From Cephalopachus bancanus (Eukaryota > Chordata > Mammalia > Primates > Tarsiidae), in contig JAPVLO010000234.1 of the NCBI GenBank assembly GCA_027257055.1, forward strand, positions 1-64,000: a stretch of 64,000 nucleotides of DNA. Direction: 5' to 3'. Position numbers and translations under genes: made by a program. The notes under the pieces are model-generated. The model saw only the letters and a list, made by a program, of their open reading frames with translations. It did not search any database and was not told the DNA's origin. Below, piece after piece: positions 34,356 through 45,356 of this stretch; position 1 is the stretch's first letter, and each line of letters opens with the position of its first letter.

Positions 34356-35186
34356 CACAGATGATCAATATTTTTCATCAGATGAGTTTGGAATAATTGT
34401 TCTAGTCTAAGGTAACTAACGTTTTTCTAAAATATAAAACCACCTGCCCACAATAGAAAGAAGAAAGTGAGTTCCGAGATGAATGATGGTGGACTGTTTA
34501 CAAAATTTATTTCAATTATGTCGTTGGTTTACTTATAAGTGTATTAGGTGCTAGAGCTTTAGGTAAAAAACTATGGAAATAAACTTTTACCTCAATTGAA
34601 AAAGATAAGTGGTTTGAGTCCAGAATCTGAGCACTAAATCAGCACGAAGATAACAGGATGCAATCAGATTAAGATGAGTCTTCTTATCATTAGTGACATG
34701 TCACTAAGAGCCAGGAAGATTAGGCCTCTATTTATAGGCTGTTTTCTAAGTGCAAATGGTATGTTCCTGTTTGGCTCTTTGGGCTGTTTGGGTAGGGGCC
34801 AGGACACGGTTAGATCAGCCTTACTCCTTGGCCTTCATGTGTGTTTTAGGTTATATATCCTCTATCAGTTATTTTCTTATTTATTTGAACATCTTTTTAG
34901 CCTGTCTGGTTAACCCTTCTGAGCCTAGTAAAAACTGAGATTTTTGCCTTGACTTTTTTTTAGATTGAAAAATATAGTTTATTTAGAAAGTAAATGAGAT
35001 AGATAGAGAAGATTCACCTCCTGAAGGTAGGAGAGGAGGCCAAAGCTAGGAAAACATGACCAGGCCAGTGCTTTACAAAAACAATGGCCTGCCTTGACAT
35101 GTTAATTAATCTGTGTTTTTGCCCCTTCAGGAGTGTTTATGTCTAATTATAACAATGCTGTTTACTTCTTTTTTTTTTTTTACTTT
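34356..35186. other. Unassigned intronic sequence
   Basis: AT-rich; no gene or repeat recognised. Confidence 0.4.
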
Positions 35187-35200
35187 TTCCCCCTTATCTT

Positions 35201-35485
35201 TTTTTTTTTCAGTTGGAGTCTCACTCTGTCCTCCAGATTGGAGTGCAGTGGCCGCTCCCGGCCACCGCAGCCTCGACCTGCTGGGCTCCGGCAATCCTTC
35301 CACCTCAGCCTTCCGAGTAGCCAGAATTACAGGCGCGCTCTACTATGCCCGGCTAATTTTTGATTTATTGTAGAGATGAGGTCTCGCCAAGTTGCCCAGG
35401 CGGGTCTTGAACCCACGGGCTCAGGCAATCCACTCACCTCAGCCTCCCAAGGTGCGGGATTACAGGCTGAGCCACTGAGCCCGGC
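35201..35485 (-). mobile_element. Alu, young, first of two at one target
   Basis: A 14-bp TSD, TTCCCCCTTATCTT, lies at 35187-35200 and 35486-35499. Confidence 0.96.
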
Positions 35486-35503
35486 TTCCCCCTTATCTTA
35501 AAA

Positions 35504-35794
35504 TTTTTTTTTTTTTTTTTTTGTGTTGGAGTCTCACGCTGTCGCCCAGACTGGAGTGCAGTGGCCGCTCCCGGCCACCGCAGCCTCGCCTACTAGGCTC
35601 CTGCGATCCTTCCACCTCAACCTTCCAAGTAGTCGGAATTACAGGCATGCGCTACCACGCCCGGCTGATTTTTTGATTTATTGTAGAGATGAAGTCTTGC
35701 TGCCCAGGCGGGTCTTGAACCCGCGGGCTCAGGAAATCCACTCACCTCAGCCTCCCAAAGGCGAGGGATTACAGGCTGAGCCACCGAGCCCTGC
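35504..35794 (-). mobile_element. Alu, young, second at the same target
   Basis: Flanked by CCCTTATCTTAAA at about 35490-35502 and 35796-35808, reusing the target of the preceding Alu. Short left-arm form. Confidence 0.96.
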
Positions 35795-35865
35795 TCCCTT
35801 ATCTTAAATTTATCAATTTAGTCATTGTTAGCTTCTTAAAATATAACCCTCTAGATATCCTTCTG

Positions 35866-36160
35866 TTTTTTTCTCTTTTGGGGGTGAAGTCTTACTCTGT
35901 TGCCCAGGCTGGAGTGCAGTGGCACACTCACGGCCACCTCAGTCTCCACCTGCTGAACTTAGGCGATCCTTCCATCTCATCTTTCCAAGTAGCTGGAACT
36001 ACCTGCGTGAGCCACCACACCCGGCTAATTTTTTGATTTGCTGTAGAGACAAAGTCTTGCCAAGTTGCCTAGGCTGGTCTTGAACTCCTGGGCTCAGGCA
36101 ATCCTCTTGCCTCTGCCTTCCAAAGTGCTGGGATTACAGGTGCGAGCCACCGTGCCTGGC
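35866..36160 (-). mobile_element. Alu, intermediate age
   Basis: Full dimer in reverse orientation; interrupted T tail with GGGGG. Confidence 0.92.
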
Positions 36161-36178
36161 CATAATTTCTTCTTTTCT

Positions 36179-36471
36179 TTTTTTTTTTTTTGAGTTGGAG
36201 TCTCACTCTGTTGCTCAGGCTGGAGTGCAGTGGCACGCTCATGGCCACCACAGCCTCAGCCTGCTGAGCTCAGGCAATGCTTCTGCCTCAACCTTCCAAG
36301 TGGCTGGAACTACAGGCGTACGCTACCACGCCTGGCTAATTTTTTGATTTATTGTAGCAATGAGGTCTCACCAAGTTGCCCTGGCTGGTCTCGAACCCCT
36401 GAGCTCAGGTAATCCTCTCGCCTCGGCCTCCCAAAGGGCTGAGATTAGAAGCTGGAGCCACCATGCCTGGT
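36179..36471 (-). mobile_element. Alu, intermediate age
   Basis: An 18-bp TSD, CATAATTTCTTMTTTTCT, lies at 36161-36178 and 36472-36489 with one mismatch. Confidence 0.95.
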
Positions 36472-36629
36472 CATAATTTCTTATTTTCTAATTAGAATAA
36501 GAGCCCTTGGGATTCTCTAGAATGCTGCTAAAAAGTTCACTTGCAGTTTTGAACTATGATGCTAAATGGTAAGTAGTTTTGCAAGTGCATAAAAAATGTA
36601 TAAAGAAAATTATTAAAACCCACATCTTG

Positions 36630-36742
36630 GCTGGGTGTGGTGGCTCGCGCCTGTAATTCCAGCACTTTGGGAGGCCAAGGCAGGAGGACTGTTTGAGCCC
36701 AGGAATTTAACATAGCAAGACCCCATCTCAAAAGAAAAAAAA
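36630..36742 (+). mobile_element. Free left Alu monomer (FLAM-like)
   Basis: Only a left arm with its own A tail. CACRTCTTG flanks it at 36621-36629 and 36744-36752, so it inserted as a monomer. Confidence 0.88.
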
Positions 36743-37137
36743 TCACGTCTTGATATATTTCTTTTTATGCCCACGTACATTCAAAGCAAAGTGAGAGATG
36801 TTTTTCCAGTCTTAATTCTCTCAAACCTGTTTTTTGTCTGCATGTTCTTCCAGGGAGATATCACCCACACCCATGGTGATGCCACATAAACATAGCTCGT
36901 CTAAGCTCTTCAACACATATTAGATACTTAGCAAACGCTTGTGAAGGTGAATTGTACAAAAAATGGAAGTTAAAGGAAGACTACACAGTCGTTGTCCAAG
37001 TGCCAACCTGCAGTCTTCGTCTTCTCTGGCCATTTTGCAGTTCCTGACACTGCTGACCTCTTCTGTTTTCCTGAACCTCTGTCCTTGGCCTCCACCTCAC
37101 CCTTCCCTGGATCTCCTTCCACCTTGTCAATCATGTT
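36743..37137. other. Unassigned, holds one arm of a direct repeat
   Basis: Bases 36838-36900 (CATGGTGATGCCACATAAAC and neighbours) are similar to 38040-38085 beyond the mariner relic. Confidence 0.45.
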
Positions 37138-37770
37138 ATCGGGTTGATGCATAAGGTCATAGTGTTTTTTTTTCGCTTGCCCATGGAATGCAGATGTCAC
37201 ACGATGGCTGACTGGTCACAGTTCATCCCATTTGCCAGTTCTTGGGCTGATTGATGCAGACCATTGTGGATTAAAGTGCTTAAACATTCTTCAAAGCCCA
37301 GTGGTCTTTCTGAACGTGGAGAATCACTCAGTTCAATGTGGCCCTCTTTGAAACGGCAAAACTGTCTTCTTTTTTTTTTTTTTTGTTGAGTTGGCGTCTC
37401 ACTCTGTCGCCCAGATTGGAGTGCAGTGGCCGTTCCTGGCCACCGCAGCCTCGACCTGCTGGGCTCCAGCGATCCTTCTGCCTCAGCCTTCCGAGTAGAC
37501 GGAATTACAGGCGCGTGCTACCACGCCCGGCTAATTTTCTGATTTATTGTAGAGATGAAGTCTCGCCTGCCCAGGCGGGTCTCGAACCCACGGGCTAAGG
37601 CAATCCACTCACCTCAGCCTCCCAAAGGCGCGGGATTACAGGCTGAGCCACCAAGCCCGGCTGCAAAACCGTCTTCTTGTCGTGCTTCCCTGATGGCATT
37701 CTCCGCACACATGGCACAAATGTCACGTGCCATCTCTGCTGCCTTGACTCCTTCCTCTGTTAAACAGAAG
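37138..37770 (-). pseudogene. mariner relic, internally deleted, split by an Alu
   Basis: GGGTTGATGCATAAGGTCAT at 37140 resembles a mariner terminal inverted repeat. On the minus strand the adjoining sequence encodes part of the N-terminal helix-turn-helix region of a mariner transposase (SPRSERP, then QSAQELANGMNCDQSAIV at about 37220-37300) and then joins directly to the terminal repeat. The catalytic region is missing. An upstream coding part lies beyond the Alu at 37663-37770. Confidence 0.75.
37372..37662 (-). mobile_element. Alu, young, inside mariner
   Basis: A 16-bp TSD, GCAAAAYYGTCTTCTT, lies at 37356-37371 and 37663-37678. ACTT-deletion form. Confidence 0.96.
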
Positions 37771-38196
37771 ATGCTGGAAGTGCTCATTTTTTTCCACTGT
37801 ACACTCCATCTTTAGCCCACAAATAGCACCGACTTGCTTCGGATCTGCAAAATGCAAGGTGTATTTACAAGCACAGGATTGTCACTCCATATGGCACATG
37901 ACAAATGATTAACAAGCTCCCAGTTCTGCAGTGTTGCCATGCCCAAAACAAATGCTACCAACTTATACATCAGCCTGATATTTTGGGGTAGCTCTTATGT
38001 CATTCCCTTCCCTCCGCTCCCACCCCCAGTTCGTTTTTATCTGCATGGTCTTCCATGGTGATGCCACACAAACACAGCTCTGCATTTTCCTTATGCATCT
38101 TCACAGGCAAGTCACTGGGTGGACAGAGGATTTTTTAAATTAAGATTTTTACCACATCCTTTCCTGCTTTCCATGTCTGGGTTTCCACTTTCTGCA
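37771..38196. other. Unassigned intronic sequence
   Basis: Contains the second arm (38040-38085) of the direct repeat that flanks the mariner relic. Confidence 0.4.
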
Positions 38197-38205
38197 AGCT
38201 TCTTT

Positions 38206-38486
38206 TTTTTGAGTAGGAGTCTCACTCTGTTGCCCAGGCTGGAGTGCAGTGACAGGATCTACTGTTTCAACCTGCTGGGCTCAGGTGATCCTTCTGCCTC
38301 AGGCTTCCAAGTTGCTGGAACCACAAGTGTGCACCACCACACCCGGCTAATTTTTTTGACTTATTGTAGCGACAAGGTCTCATCAAGTTGCCCAGCCTGG
38401 TCTTGAACCTGTAGACTCAGACAGTCCTCTTGCCTCTGCCTCCCAAAGTGCTGAGATTACTGGCATGAGCCACTGTGCCAAGCTAG
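38206..38486 (-). mobile_element. Alu, intermediate age
   Basis: TSD AAGCTTCTTT at about 38196-38205 and 38488-38497. Confidence 0.94.
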
Positions 38487-38559
38487 AAAGCTTCTTTCTG
38501 ATGGCTCTTTGAGTGTGCCTTGCGCCTGAATGCCTAATTTGTTTTGAAAATAATTGTTA

Positions 38560-38695
38560 TATTTTATGCCCTATTTTAGGTCTTTACATGTGTTCTCTTG
38601 TTTAATTCTGACAGCATCTCTATGGGATAGGAGCTATTATCCTCATTTGATAAACGAAAAAATTGAGGCCTACAGGGATTAAGTAATTTCAAAGT
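38560..38695 (-). repeat. MIR SINE
   Basis: TTTAATTCTGACAGCATCTC, TATTATCCTCATTTGATAAA and GGATTAAGTAATTT match MIR in reverse orientation. Confidence 0.75.
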
Positions 38696-38702
38696 TTGAC
38701 AT

Positions 38703-39168
38703 CCTTTTTTAAATCTTTATCTTAGATTCAGAGGGTACACACTGTTCCATGGATATATTTGGAGTGGTGAGGATTGGGTCTCAGGTGGCCCATTCCCCAG
38801 ATAGTAAACATTGTGCCCTGTAGGTAGTTCCTGTACCCTAGGCTCCCTCCCCACCATCCTTCTTTTTGGGGTCCCAGTGTCTGTTATTTCCATCCTTGTG
38901 GCCATGTATGAGTCCCATGTATGAGTGAGAACATGCAGTGTTTGGTTTTCTGTTTCTGAGTCAGTTAGTTCACTTAGGATGATGATCTCCAGCTCCATCC
39001 ATGTTGCTGCAAAGGGCATGATTTCATTCTTTTTTATGACTGTGTAGTATTCCATGGTGTAGATACAACACATTTTCTTTATCCAGTCAATGGTTAGTGG
39101 GCACTTAGGTTGGTTCCATGATGCTGCTATTGTGAAGAGAGCTGTGGTGAACAAACCCAGACAGTCTT
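38703..39168 (-). mobile_element. L1 3' end
   Basis: Reverse L1: 3' UTR, then ORF2 C-terminal text (GATGATCTCCAGCTCCATCC, TTTTTTATGACTGTGTAG). A frame on the minus strand still reads like the ORF2 tail but is truncated. Confidence 0.92.
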
Positions 39169-39452
39169 TTTTTTTTAGAGTTAGTCTCACTGTCACCCAG
39201 GTTGGAGTGCACTGGCACACTCACGGCCACCACAGCTTCAACCTGCTGGGTTCAGGTCATCCTTCCGCCTCAGCCTTCCAAGTGGGTGGAACTGTAGGCA
39301 CGTGCTACCACGCCCGGCTAATTTTTGATTTATTGTAGAGATGCGGTCTCGCCAAGTTGCCCAAGCTGGTTCCGAACACTGGGCTCAAGCAATCCTCTTG
39401 CCTCTGTCTCCAAAAGTACTGGGATTACAGGCTTCATCCACCGTGCCCTGCT
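39169..39452 (-). mobile_element. Alu, intermediate age
   Basis: Full dimer at the 5' end of the L1 fragment. Confidence 0.93.
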
Positions 39453-39777
39453 ACCCAGTCTTGATACTACAACTGGTCTTGCCCACCAGCTTAATGGACT
39501 TTACAAGGAGTAATTTACTGGGACACAGATGCGTGAGGAGATTTAAAAGGGGGAAATGTTGTCCTTTCCTCATTCCGTTAGGGCATTTGTGTAACTAATG
39601 TCAAAGAACACCTGGGACTTAGAATACTGCTACATCAGAGCTTCACTGCGGTGTCTCTTTAATTCAAATACTGCCAGTATCTGATATTTAATTTCACTTC
39701 CGTATAATCGTGGTTTAAGTATTTTACATTGTGTCTGTGGGACGGTTTACATGCATACTTCTTGTTTTTTTGAACAG

Positions 39778-39844
39778 TGGGCTACAATACGAATTGAAAA
39801 GGGAGCCCCAAAGGAGTCGGTCCTTAAAAACTCTGCATCTGTTG
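39778..39844 (+). CDS. GPAT3: GPAT3, second coding exon (residues 48-69 plus one base)
   Basis: Preceded by a T-rich tract and GAACAG acceptor, followed by GTAAGT donor. In frame with exon 1 it encodes WATIRIEKGAPKESV and LKNSASV, then the first G of a Gly codon. This matches GPAT3 residues 48-69 as I know them, including the conserved junction after KTLE. The intron after it is phase 1. The 67-base length and both splice sites are intact, and no stop or frameshift is present, so the locus looks functional. The next exon, expected to begin with text encoding IIQRDESP, was not found in the remaining 24 kb. Confidence 0.96.
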
Positions 39845-40271
39845 GTAAGTCTTCCCGTCCATTATGAAATAATGGAATTAGCTGCGTTCATTTACACCTA
39901 CCCATGTTGAGCTTGAAATATGCAGAAAGCAGGGCATTCTTTTATATTTATGTTTTTATTATTTTTATTTGTTTTTAAACAGTGTGTTCTTTTATTTTTA
40001 TTATTATTTTTTGAGCAGTGCATCCTGTGGGCTTTGGGTCTTTCGTAATTGTCCTTAATGCAGAACAGCAGCTGCCCAAGTTTCTGCTGTAAAGGTGGTG
40101 CCATGTGTTCGCTGGCCTCTGTGTTCCCTGGGGTGCTGTTTTCCTCCCTCAGGTCGTGCGTTTGAAGATGGCTGCTCATGGTTTTCAAGATGGAGACCAT
40201 GGCCAAAAAAAAAAAGGGGGCGAATTGGACTATGTGAGAGCTAACTCCTATTACTGAGGTTTCATTAACAC
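39845..40271. other. Intron 2 start, unassigned
   Basis: TTTTATTTTTATT-rich section at 39930-40015; nothing else recognised. Confidence 0.4.
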
Positions 40272-40286
40272 CTTATTCTAACTTCT

Positions 40287-40579
40287 CTTTTTTGTTTGTT
40301 TGAGTTGGAGTCTCACTCTGTCACCCAGGCTGGAGGGCAGTGGCATGCTCACGGCCAGCGTAGCCTTGACCTGCTAGGCTCAGGCAATTCTTCTGCCTCA
40401 GCCTTCCAAGTAGCTGGAATTACAGGCGTGTGCTACCACGCCTGGTTAATTTTTTGATTTATTGTAGAGATGAGGACTTGCCAAATTGCCCAGGCCGGTC
40501 TTGAACCCCAAGTTCTGGCAATCCTCTTGCCTCAGCCACCCAAAGTACTAGGATTACAGGGGTGAGCCTCTGCGCCTGG
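40287..40579 (-). mobile_element. Alu, intermediate age
   Basis: A 15-bp TSD, CTTATTCTARCTTCT, lies at 40272-40286 and 40580-40594. Confidence 0.95.
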
Positions 40580-40594
40580 CTTATTCTAGCTTCT

Positions 40595-41008
40595 AACTAT
40601 GGTTTTCAAAGTATATTCCTCAAAATACTCTTTCCTGCTAAAAGCTAATTGGTCATATATGAAATAAAAACAAAATGTCCCGGTGAAATAAGCTGAGAAT
40701 CCTCACATACCAGACTGTTCTTTTTGAAAGCACTATTGCATAGTGGTGAAGGCTCAGAACAGTCCTGCAATAAAGAAACATGCTTAATTTTATGTAACTT
40801 AGTGTTTCCTAAGTTTATTTTACCAGGACTCCCTTTTTCCATGTGACACTTGTTACCGTCTGCTAGAAGTGAGCTCACAAACTAACACGCTGACAGATCC
40901 CTGCCTCTGTTTGTGTGCCTCGCCTTTGTCTGAATAAACCCTTTCACTCGGGGTGATAAGTTTAAGGAAGACATGGGGTTAAACAAGACATGGGGTTCAT
41001 AGGAGAGT
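40595..41008. other. Unassigned intronic sequence
   Basis: A 14-bp phrase, ACATGGGGTT, repeats at 40971 and 40987; nothing else seen. Confidence 0.35.
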
Positions 41009-41096
41009 AGAAGTCTTCAACTCCTGGCCTAAAGTGATCCTCCCTGCTCAGCTTCCCAAAAAGTTGAGATTATAGGTGTGAGCCTCCGTGCCTCGC
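41009..41096 (-). mobile_element. Alu left-arm fragment
   Basis: Left-arm end only: GTCTTCAACTCCTGGCC to GAGCCTCCGTGCCTCGCC. Confidence 0.85.
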
Positions 41097-41507
41097 CCAG
41101 GGAGCAGAATTCTATGGGAGTGATGGCTGTGTAATAGGGAGGAAATAAATAAATCACTAGATTTTATTAAAAACCTAAGCCTTTTCATGTTTTTCAAAAG
41201 TAATGTAGAAATAATTTTGCACCCATCTGATTAGAATTAAAAATGGTCAACTCTCAAGTATTTCTCTGGAAGGAATTTATCTTCTGGAGGTTTTTCTTTA
41301 AAAAAAATGGTGGAAATCATATACTAGAATGAGTTTTGGAAATAATAAGAGTATTTGACTGAAAACATCTGAGGATTTTTAGTGTAACTGGATTATTGTC
41401 TTCAAATGATGGAAGCAACTAGTAGAGCTTCGTGGCGCATGCTGGAACACCACAGTGTTAGCTCCAGCAATGTTTTTTACCAAGGTTGGATATCTTTGGC
41501 TATGCTT
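41097..41507. other. Unassigned intronic sequence
   Basis: AT-rich; no gene or repeat recognised. Confidence 0.4.
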
Positions 41508-41514
41508 GAATCTC

Positions 41515-41523
<9 letters not shown>

Positions 41524-41545
<22 letters not shown>

Positions 41546-41824
41546 AGTTGGAGTCTCACTCTGTTGCCCAGGCTGGAGTGCAGTGGCATGCTCACAGCTA
41601 CTATAGCCTCGACCTGCTTGGCTCAGGCGATCTTTCCACCTCAGCCTTTCAAGTAGTTGGAAGTACAGGTGTGCGCTACCATGACTGGCTAATTTTTTGA
41701 TTTATTGTAGAGATGAGATCCTACCAAATTGTCCAGGCTGGTCTCAGAGATGTGAGCTCAGATAATCCTCTTACCTCGGCCTCCCAAAGTGCTGGAATTA
41801 TAGGCGTCAGCCACCGTGGCTGGC
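41524..41824 (-). mobile_element. Alu, intermediate age
   Basis: Preceded by a short (CT)n run (41508-41525); long poly(T). Confidence 0.94.
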
Positions 41825-42079
41825 CTTGATTCCCTTTTTATTGCCAGATATTTTCTGTCATACACAGCAGATCTACACCTAAAAAAAAATTCTGGGTACG
41901 TTTATAAACGTGTGTCCTTATGATTTAAGGAAAGAACAAACCTTGTTGCTGGTTTTCTGTTGCACTTGGTGAGACTTTGGGCTGTCATTGATCTTGAGTG
42001 AAAATCTATGGGCCATATAGATTGAGGTGGTTGTGGTGATGTCTTAGGCCATGAATTTAAAAGGATACAAGGTGTTTCA

Positions 42080-42437
<358 letters not shown>

Positions 42438-42526
42438 CAAAATCACTAGAGGAGGGTGTCCAGTAACACGAGTTTAGGTTTTTATTTTTCACCTATATAG
42501 AAGTGAGAACTTTCTGAATATGCTGT

Positions 42527-42676
42527 TATTTTAGAGACAGAGACTTGCTCTGTTGCTCACGCTGAAAGGTGGCACAGTGATAGCTGACTGCAGCCTCCAT
42601 CCCCTGGGCTTGAGCAGTCCGCCTGCCCCAGCCTCCCAAGTTGCTAGGACTACAGGTTTGCCACTATACCTGGCTA
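42527..42676 (-). mobile_element. Old Alu right monomer
   Basis: Diverged single arm in reverse orientation ending CCACTATACCTGGC. Confidence 0.75.
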
Positions 42677-42680
42677 AAGG

Positions 42681-43039
42681 TTATTATTTTTATTATAATT
42701 TTTGTCATATATCTTCCTTTTCTATTTTTGGGCTTTGTCTTTTCCATGGTATCTCCAGGAAAGAGTACATGTGAACAGGAGGAGAAAATATGCATCTTAA
42801 TAGTTTAGAGTAAGGCTGATGCCTGCACTTTGTCAGATATCATTTAGAGTGGCTGCTTCTCCTCTTAGCCTGTGAAATTGGGAATTGACTCTCACAGTTC
42901 CTGGGTAGCAGCATGTAGGGTTGACATGAAGTCCAAAGATGATTGACACATGGTCCCTATGGGGAGACAGGTGTCCGACAGACCACTGTGATCCACACTG
43001 AAATAGGTGCATCAGTGAATGACCTTGTGAGATCTAATT
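42681..43039. other. Unassigned intronic sequence
   Basis: No gene or repeat recognised. Confidence 0.4.
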
Positions 43040-43069
43040 CAGGCTCTGATATGTACTTCATTTGTTTCT

Positions 43070-43304
43070 GCTGGTCAGCATAGGAGTTTTGACCTGCTCA
43101 GTTTCCGACCTGGACTGGTTCACCCCTCCTTAGGCAACCTGGTGGTCCCCTGCTCCCGGGGGGGTCACCATATTGATGACAAACTTAGTGGGGGCGTCTG
43201 ATTGGCATAGCGCACCACAGCCCAGAACTCCTGGGCTCAAGTGCTCCTCCTGCCTCAGCCTCTTGAATCTCTGAAACTACAGGATGCACCACTGCACCTG
43301 CCTT
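43070..43304 (-). pseudogene. 7SL RNA pseudogene, 3'-truncated
   Basis: 7SL RNA is the RNA core of the signal recognition particle and the source of Alu. On the minus strand this copy starts with an Alu-like head, then continues into the 7SL-specific S domain absent from Alu: CTGTGGTGCGCTATGCC, CATCAATATGGTGACC, GAGCAGGGGACCACCAGG, GGTGAACCAGTCCAGGTCGG. It stops after ATGCTGACCAGC, so the last about 60 bases (the 3' return strand of the Alu domain) are missing and no A tail is seen. Several substitutions mark it as a pseudogene. Confidence 0.93.
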
Positions 43305-43708
43305 TTGTCTGTGCTGATCCTGCAACTGTACTTGGTGTGCACCTCTGCTCCCATCCCAACTCCATGCTCAGTAGCTGGGACTTAACGGGGTATGTACCCT
43401 GTTGATGTGTGCTGGTATTGGAGTCACTAGAGACGTCATGTCACAACCCTAGACAGATTGATAGAGGGTGATGAAATACTGATCACTGGTGCGCTTGGCT
43501 AGTGCAATCTTTGGTCATCGTGTTCCTCTGCCACCGCCACTGACAGCATGAGACATTCTGGAGCCAGTCAGAGTTAGGCGAGGGTCACAGGCCGGCCGAG
43601 GGTCCCAGGAGTGGGAATACAATTCTGAGATGTCTCTGAATGATCTAGTCTTGAGAATACTTTCAGGGTAGCCGAGAGGGAGAAATTAGCTCCACAGGGA
43701 AAATAGTT
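43305..43708. other. Unassigned intronic sequence
   Basis: No gene or repeat recognised. Confidence 0.4.
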
Positions 43709-43723
43709 ATGATGTTTCTTTTC

Positions 43724-44015
43724 TTTTTTTTTTTTGAGTTGGAGTCTCACTCTGTCACCCAGACTCTGTCACGCACTCTGTCACTGCTCCCGGCCACCGC
43801 AGCCTCGACCTGCTGGGCTCTGGCGATCCTTCTGCCTCAGCCTTCCAAGTAGCTGGAACTACAGGCGCGTTCTACTACGCTCGGCTAATTTTTGATTTAT
43901 TGTAGAGATGAGGTCTCGCCAAGTTGCCTGGGTGGGTCTCGAACCCTCAAGCTCAGGCAATTCACTCACCTCAGCCCCCAAGGCACGGGATTACAGGCTG
44001 AGCCACTGAGCCCGG
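43724..44015 (-). mobile_element. Alu, young, with CTCTGTCAC microduplications
   Basis: The right-arm 3' part reads CTCTGTCAC three times (43752-43785), replacing the usual GGAGTGCAGTGGC. TSD ATGATGTTTMTTTTC at 43709-43723 and 44016-44030. Confidence 0.94.
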
Positions 44016-44317
44016 ATGATGTTTATTTTCTACACCAAAAAAAAATTCCTTCTGCTGCTCTTTTGCTTGGTGAAACATAATTTTTGAAATGCATTTCAAG
44101 TCTCCCAGGCATATCCCTCTTGCTTTGTGTTTCTCATGCGCTGTGATTGAACAAGTCAACTGAAAGCTGAGCCTGGGGAAATGTTATCGTTGTGGTTAAA
44201 TAATTATCCTCTGTCTCTAGCCGTGTTATACTGTGTTATAATGTCTTTATTTATAAACTGTCTGCTCTGGAACAAATAGGTGACAGAAAAATAGCCATTT
44301 ATTTATTTATTAATTAA

Positions 44318-44588
44318 TTATTTTGGGTCAGGGTCTCACTCTGTTGCCCAGGCTGGAGGCAGTGACCTGGCCACTGCAGCCTAGACCTCCTGGGCTCAGA
44401 TGATCCTTTCGCCTTGGCCTCTCTGGTAGCTGGGACTATAGGCGTGTGCCGCCATGCCTGGCTAGTTTTTTAAATGTTTTTGTAGAGATAGGGTCTCACT
44501 ATGCGGCTCAGACTGGTCTCAAACACCTGAGCTCACCACTTTGGCCTCCCAAAGCACTGGGATTACAGGTGTGAACCACTGTGCCCAG
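44318..44588 (-). mobile_element. Alu, oldest type
   Basis: AluJ-like text with (TTTA/TTAA) tail at 44297-44325. Confidence 0.9.
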
Positions 44589-45042
44589 CTAAAAACTGTC
44601 TAATTTATTGACCCTCAGATTATGAGTAGACTCTCATGAGGAAGTTCTGTCATTGCACCTTCGTTTTCTAGATTTACAGACATTTCCTCATTGTTAGCGC
44701 AAAGGTGAAGGCAAAACCTTTTCCCCCTTCAGGTCTCTGATATGTGCTGCATTTGATTCTGCTGATCAGCACGGTGTTATACTGAGCATTGAACTCTGGT
44801 GGAGAATAGAGTTTCCCTTCCAGCCTGGTTGTGTTTGCTGGGAGTAGGTGTGCTGGAGCCACAGCACAGAGAGGGTTAAATCACCAAAGAGGAGGATGAT
44901 GTCTCGTTGGCTTCTGTCAGCTGCGACTTCGCCACCCCAGCCACAGGACAAGTGGGTCTCCCCGGACCCGGTGCTCATCTGACTGGAGTAGAATGAGCTC
45001 TTAGCCATTTTGTTTTAGCCTGTTGTCAATAGTTTGAGGAGC
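44589..45042. other. Unassigned; holds a copy of the 7SL pseudogene flank
   Basis: Bases 44730-44774 match 43040-43084, the outer flank and first bases of the 7SL pseudogene. Confidence 0.5.
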
Positions 45043-45055
45043 CACTTGACTTCTG

Positions 45056-45347
45056 TTTTTTTTTTTTTTTTTGAGTTGAATCTCACTCTGTCACCCAGGC
45101 TCCAGTGCAGTGGCACACTCATGGCCACCACAGCCTTGACCTGCTGGGCTCCGGCGATCCTTCCGCCTCAGCCTTCCAAGTAGCTGGAATTACAGGCATG
45201 CGCTACCGTGCCCGGCTGATTTTTTTATTTATTGTAGAGATGAGGTCTCGCTGCCCAGGTGGGTCTCGAACCCATGGGCTCAGGCAACCTACTCACCTCA
45301 GCCTCCCAAAGGCGTGAGATTATAGGCTGAGCCACCGAACCTGGCTT
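45056..45347 (-). mobile_element. Alu, young, short left-arm form
   Basis: TSD CACTTGACT at 45043-45051 and 45348-45356. Confidence 0.95.
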
Positions 45348-45356
45348 CACTTGACT

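Larger units (their letters stand above)
26457..39777 (+). other. GPAT3: GPAT3 intron 1
   Basis: 13,321 bases between a GTGAGT donor and a T-rich tract ending GAACAG. Phase 0. Filled mostly with Alu, L1, MIR and MaLR copies listed separately. Confidence 0.93.

Noticed and set aside
38717..39220. 167-codon minus-strand frame
   Set aside because: It is the tail of L1 ORF2, part of the truncated L1 listed above, not a host gene.
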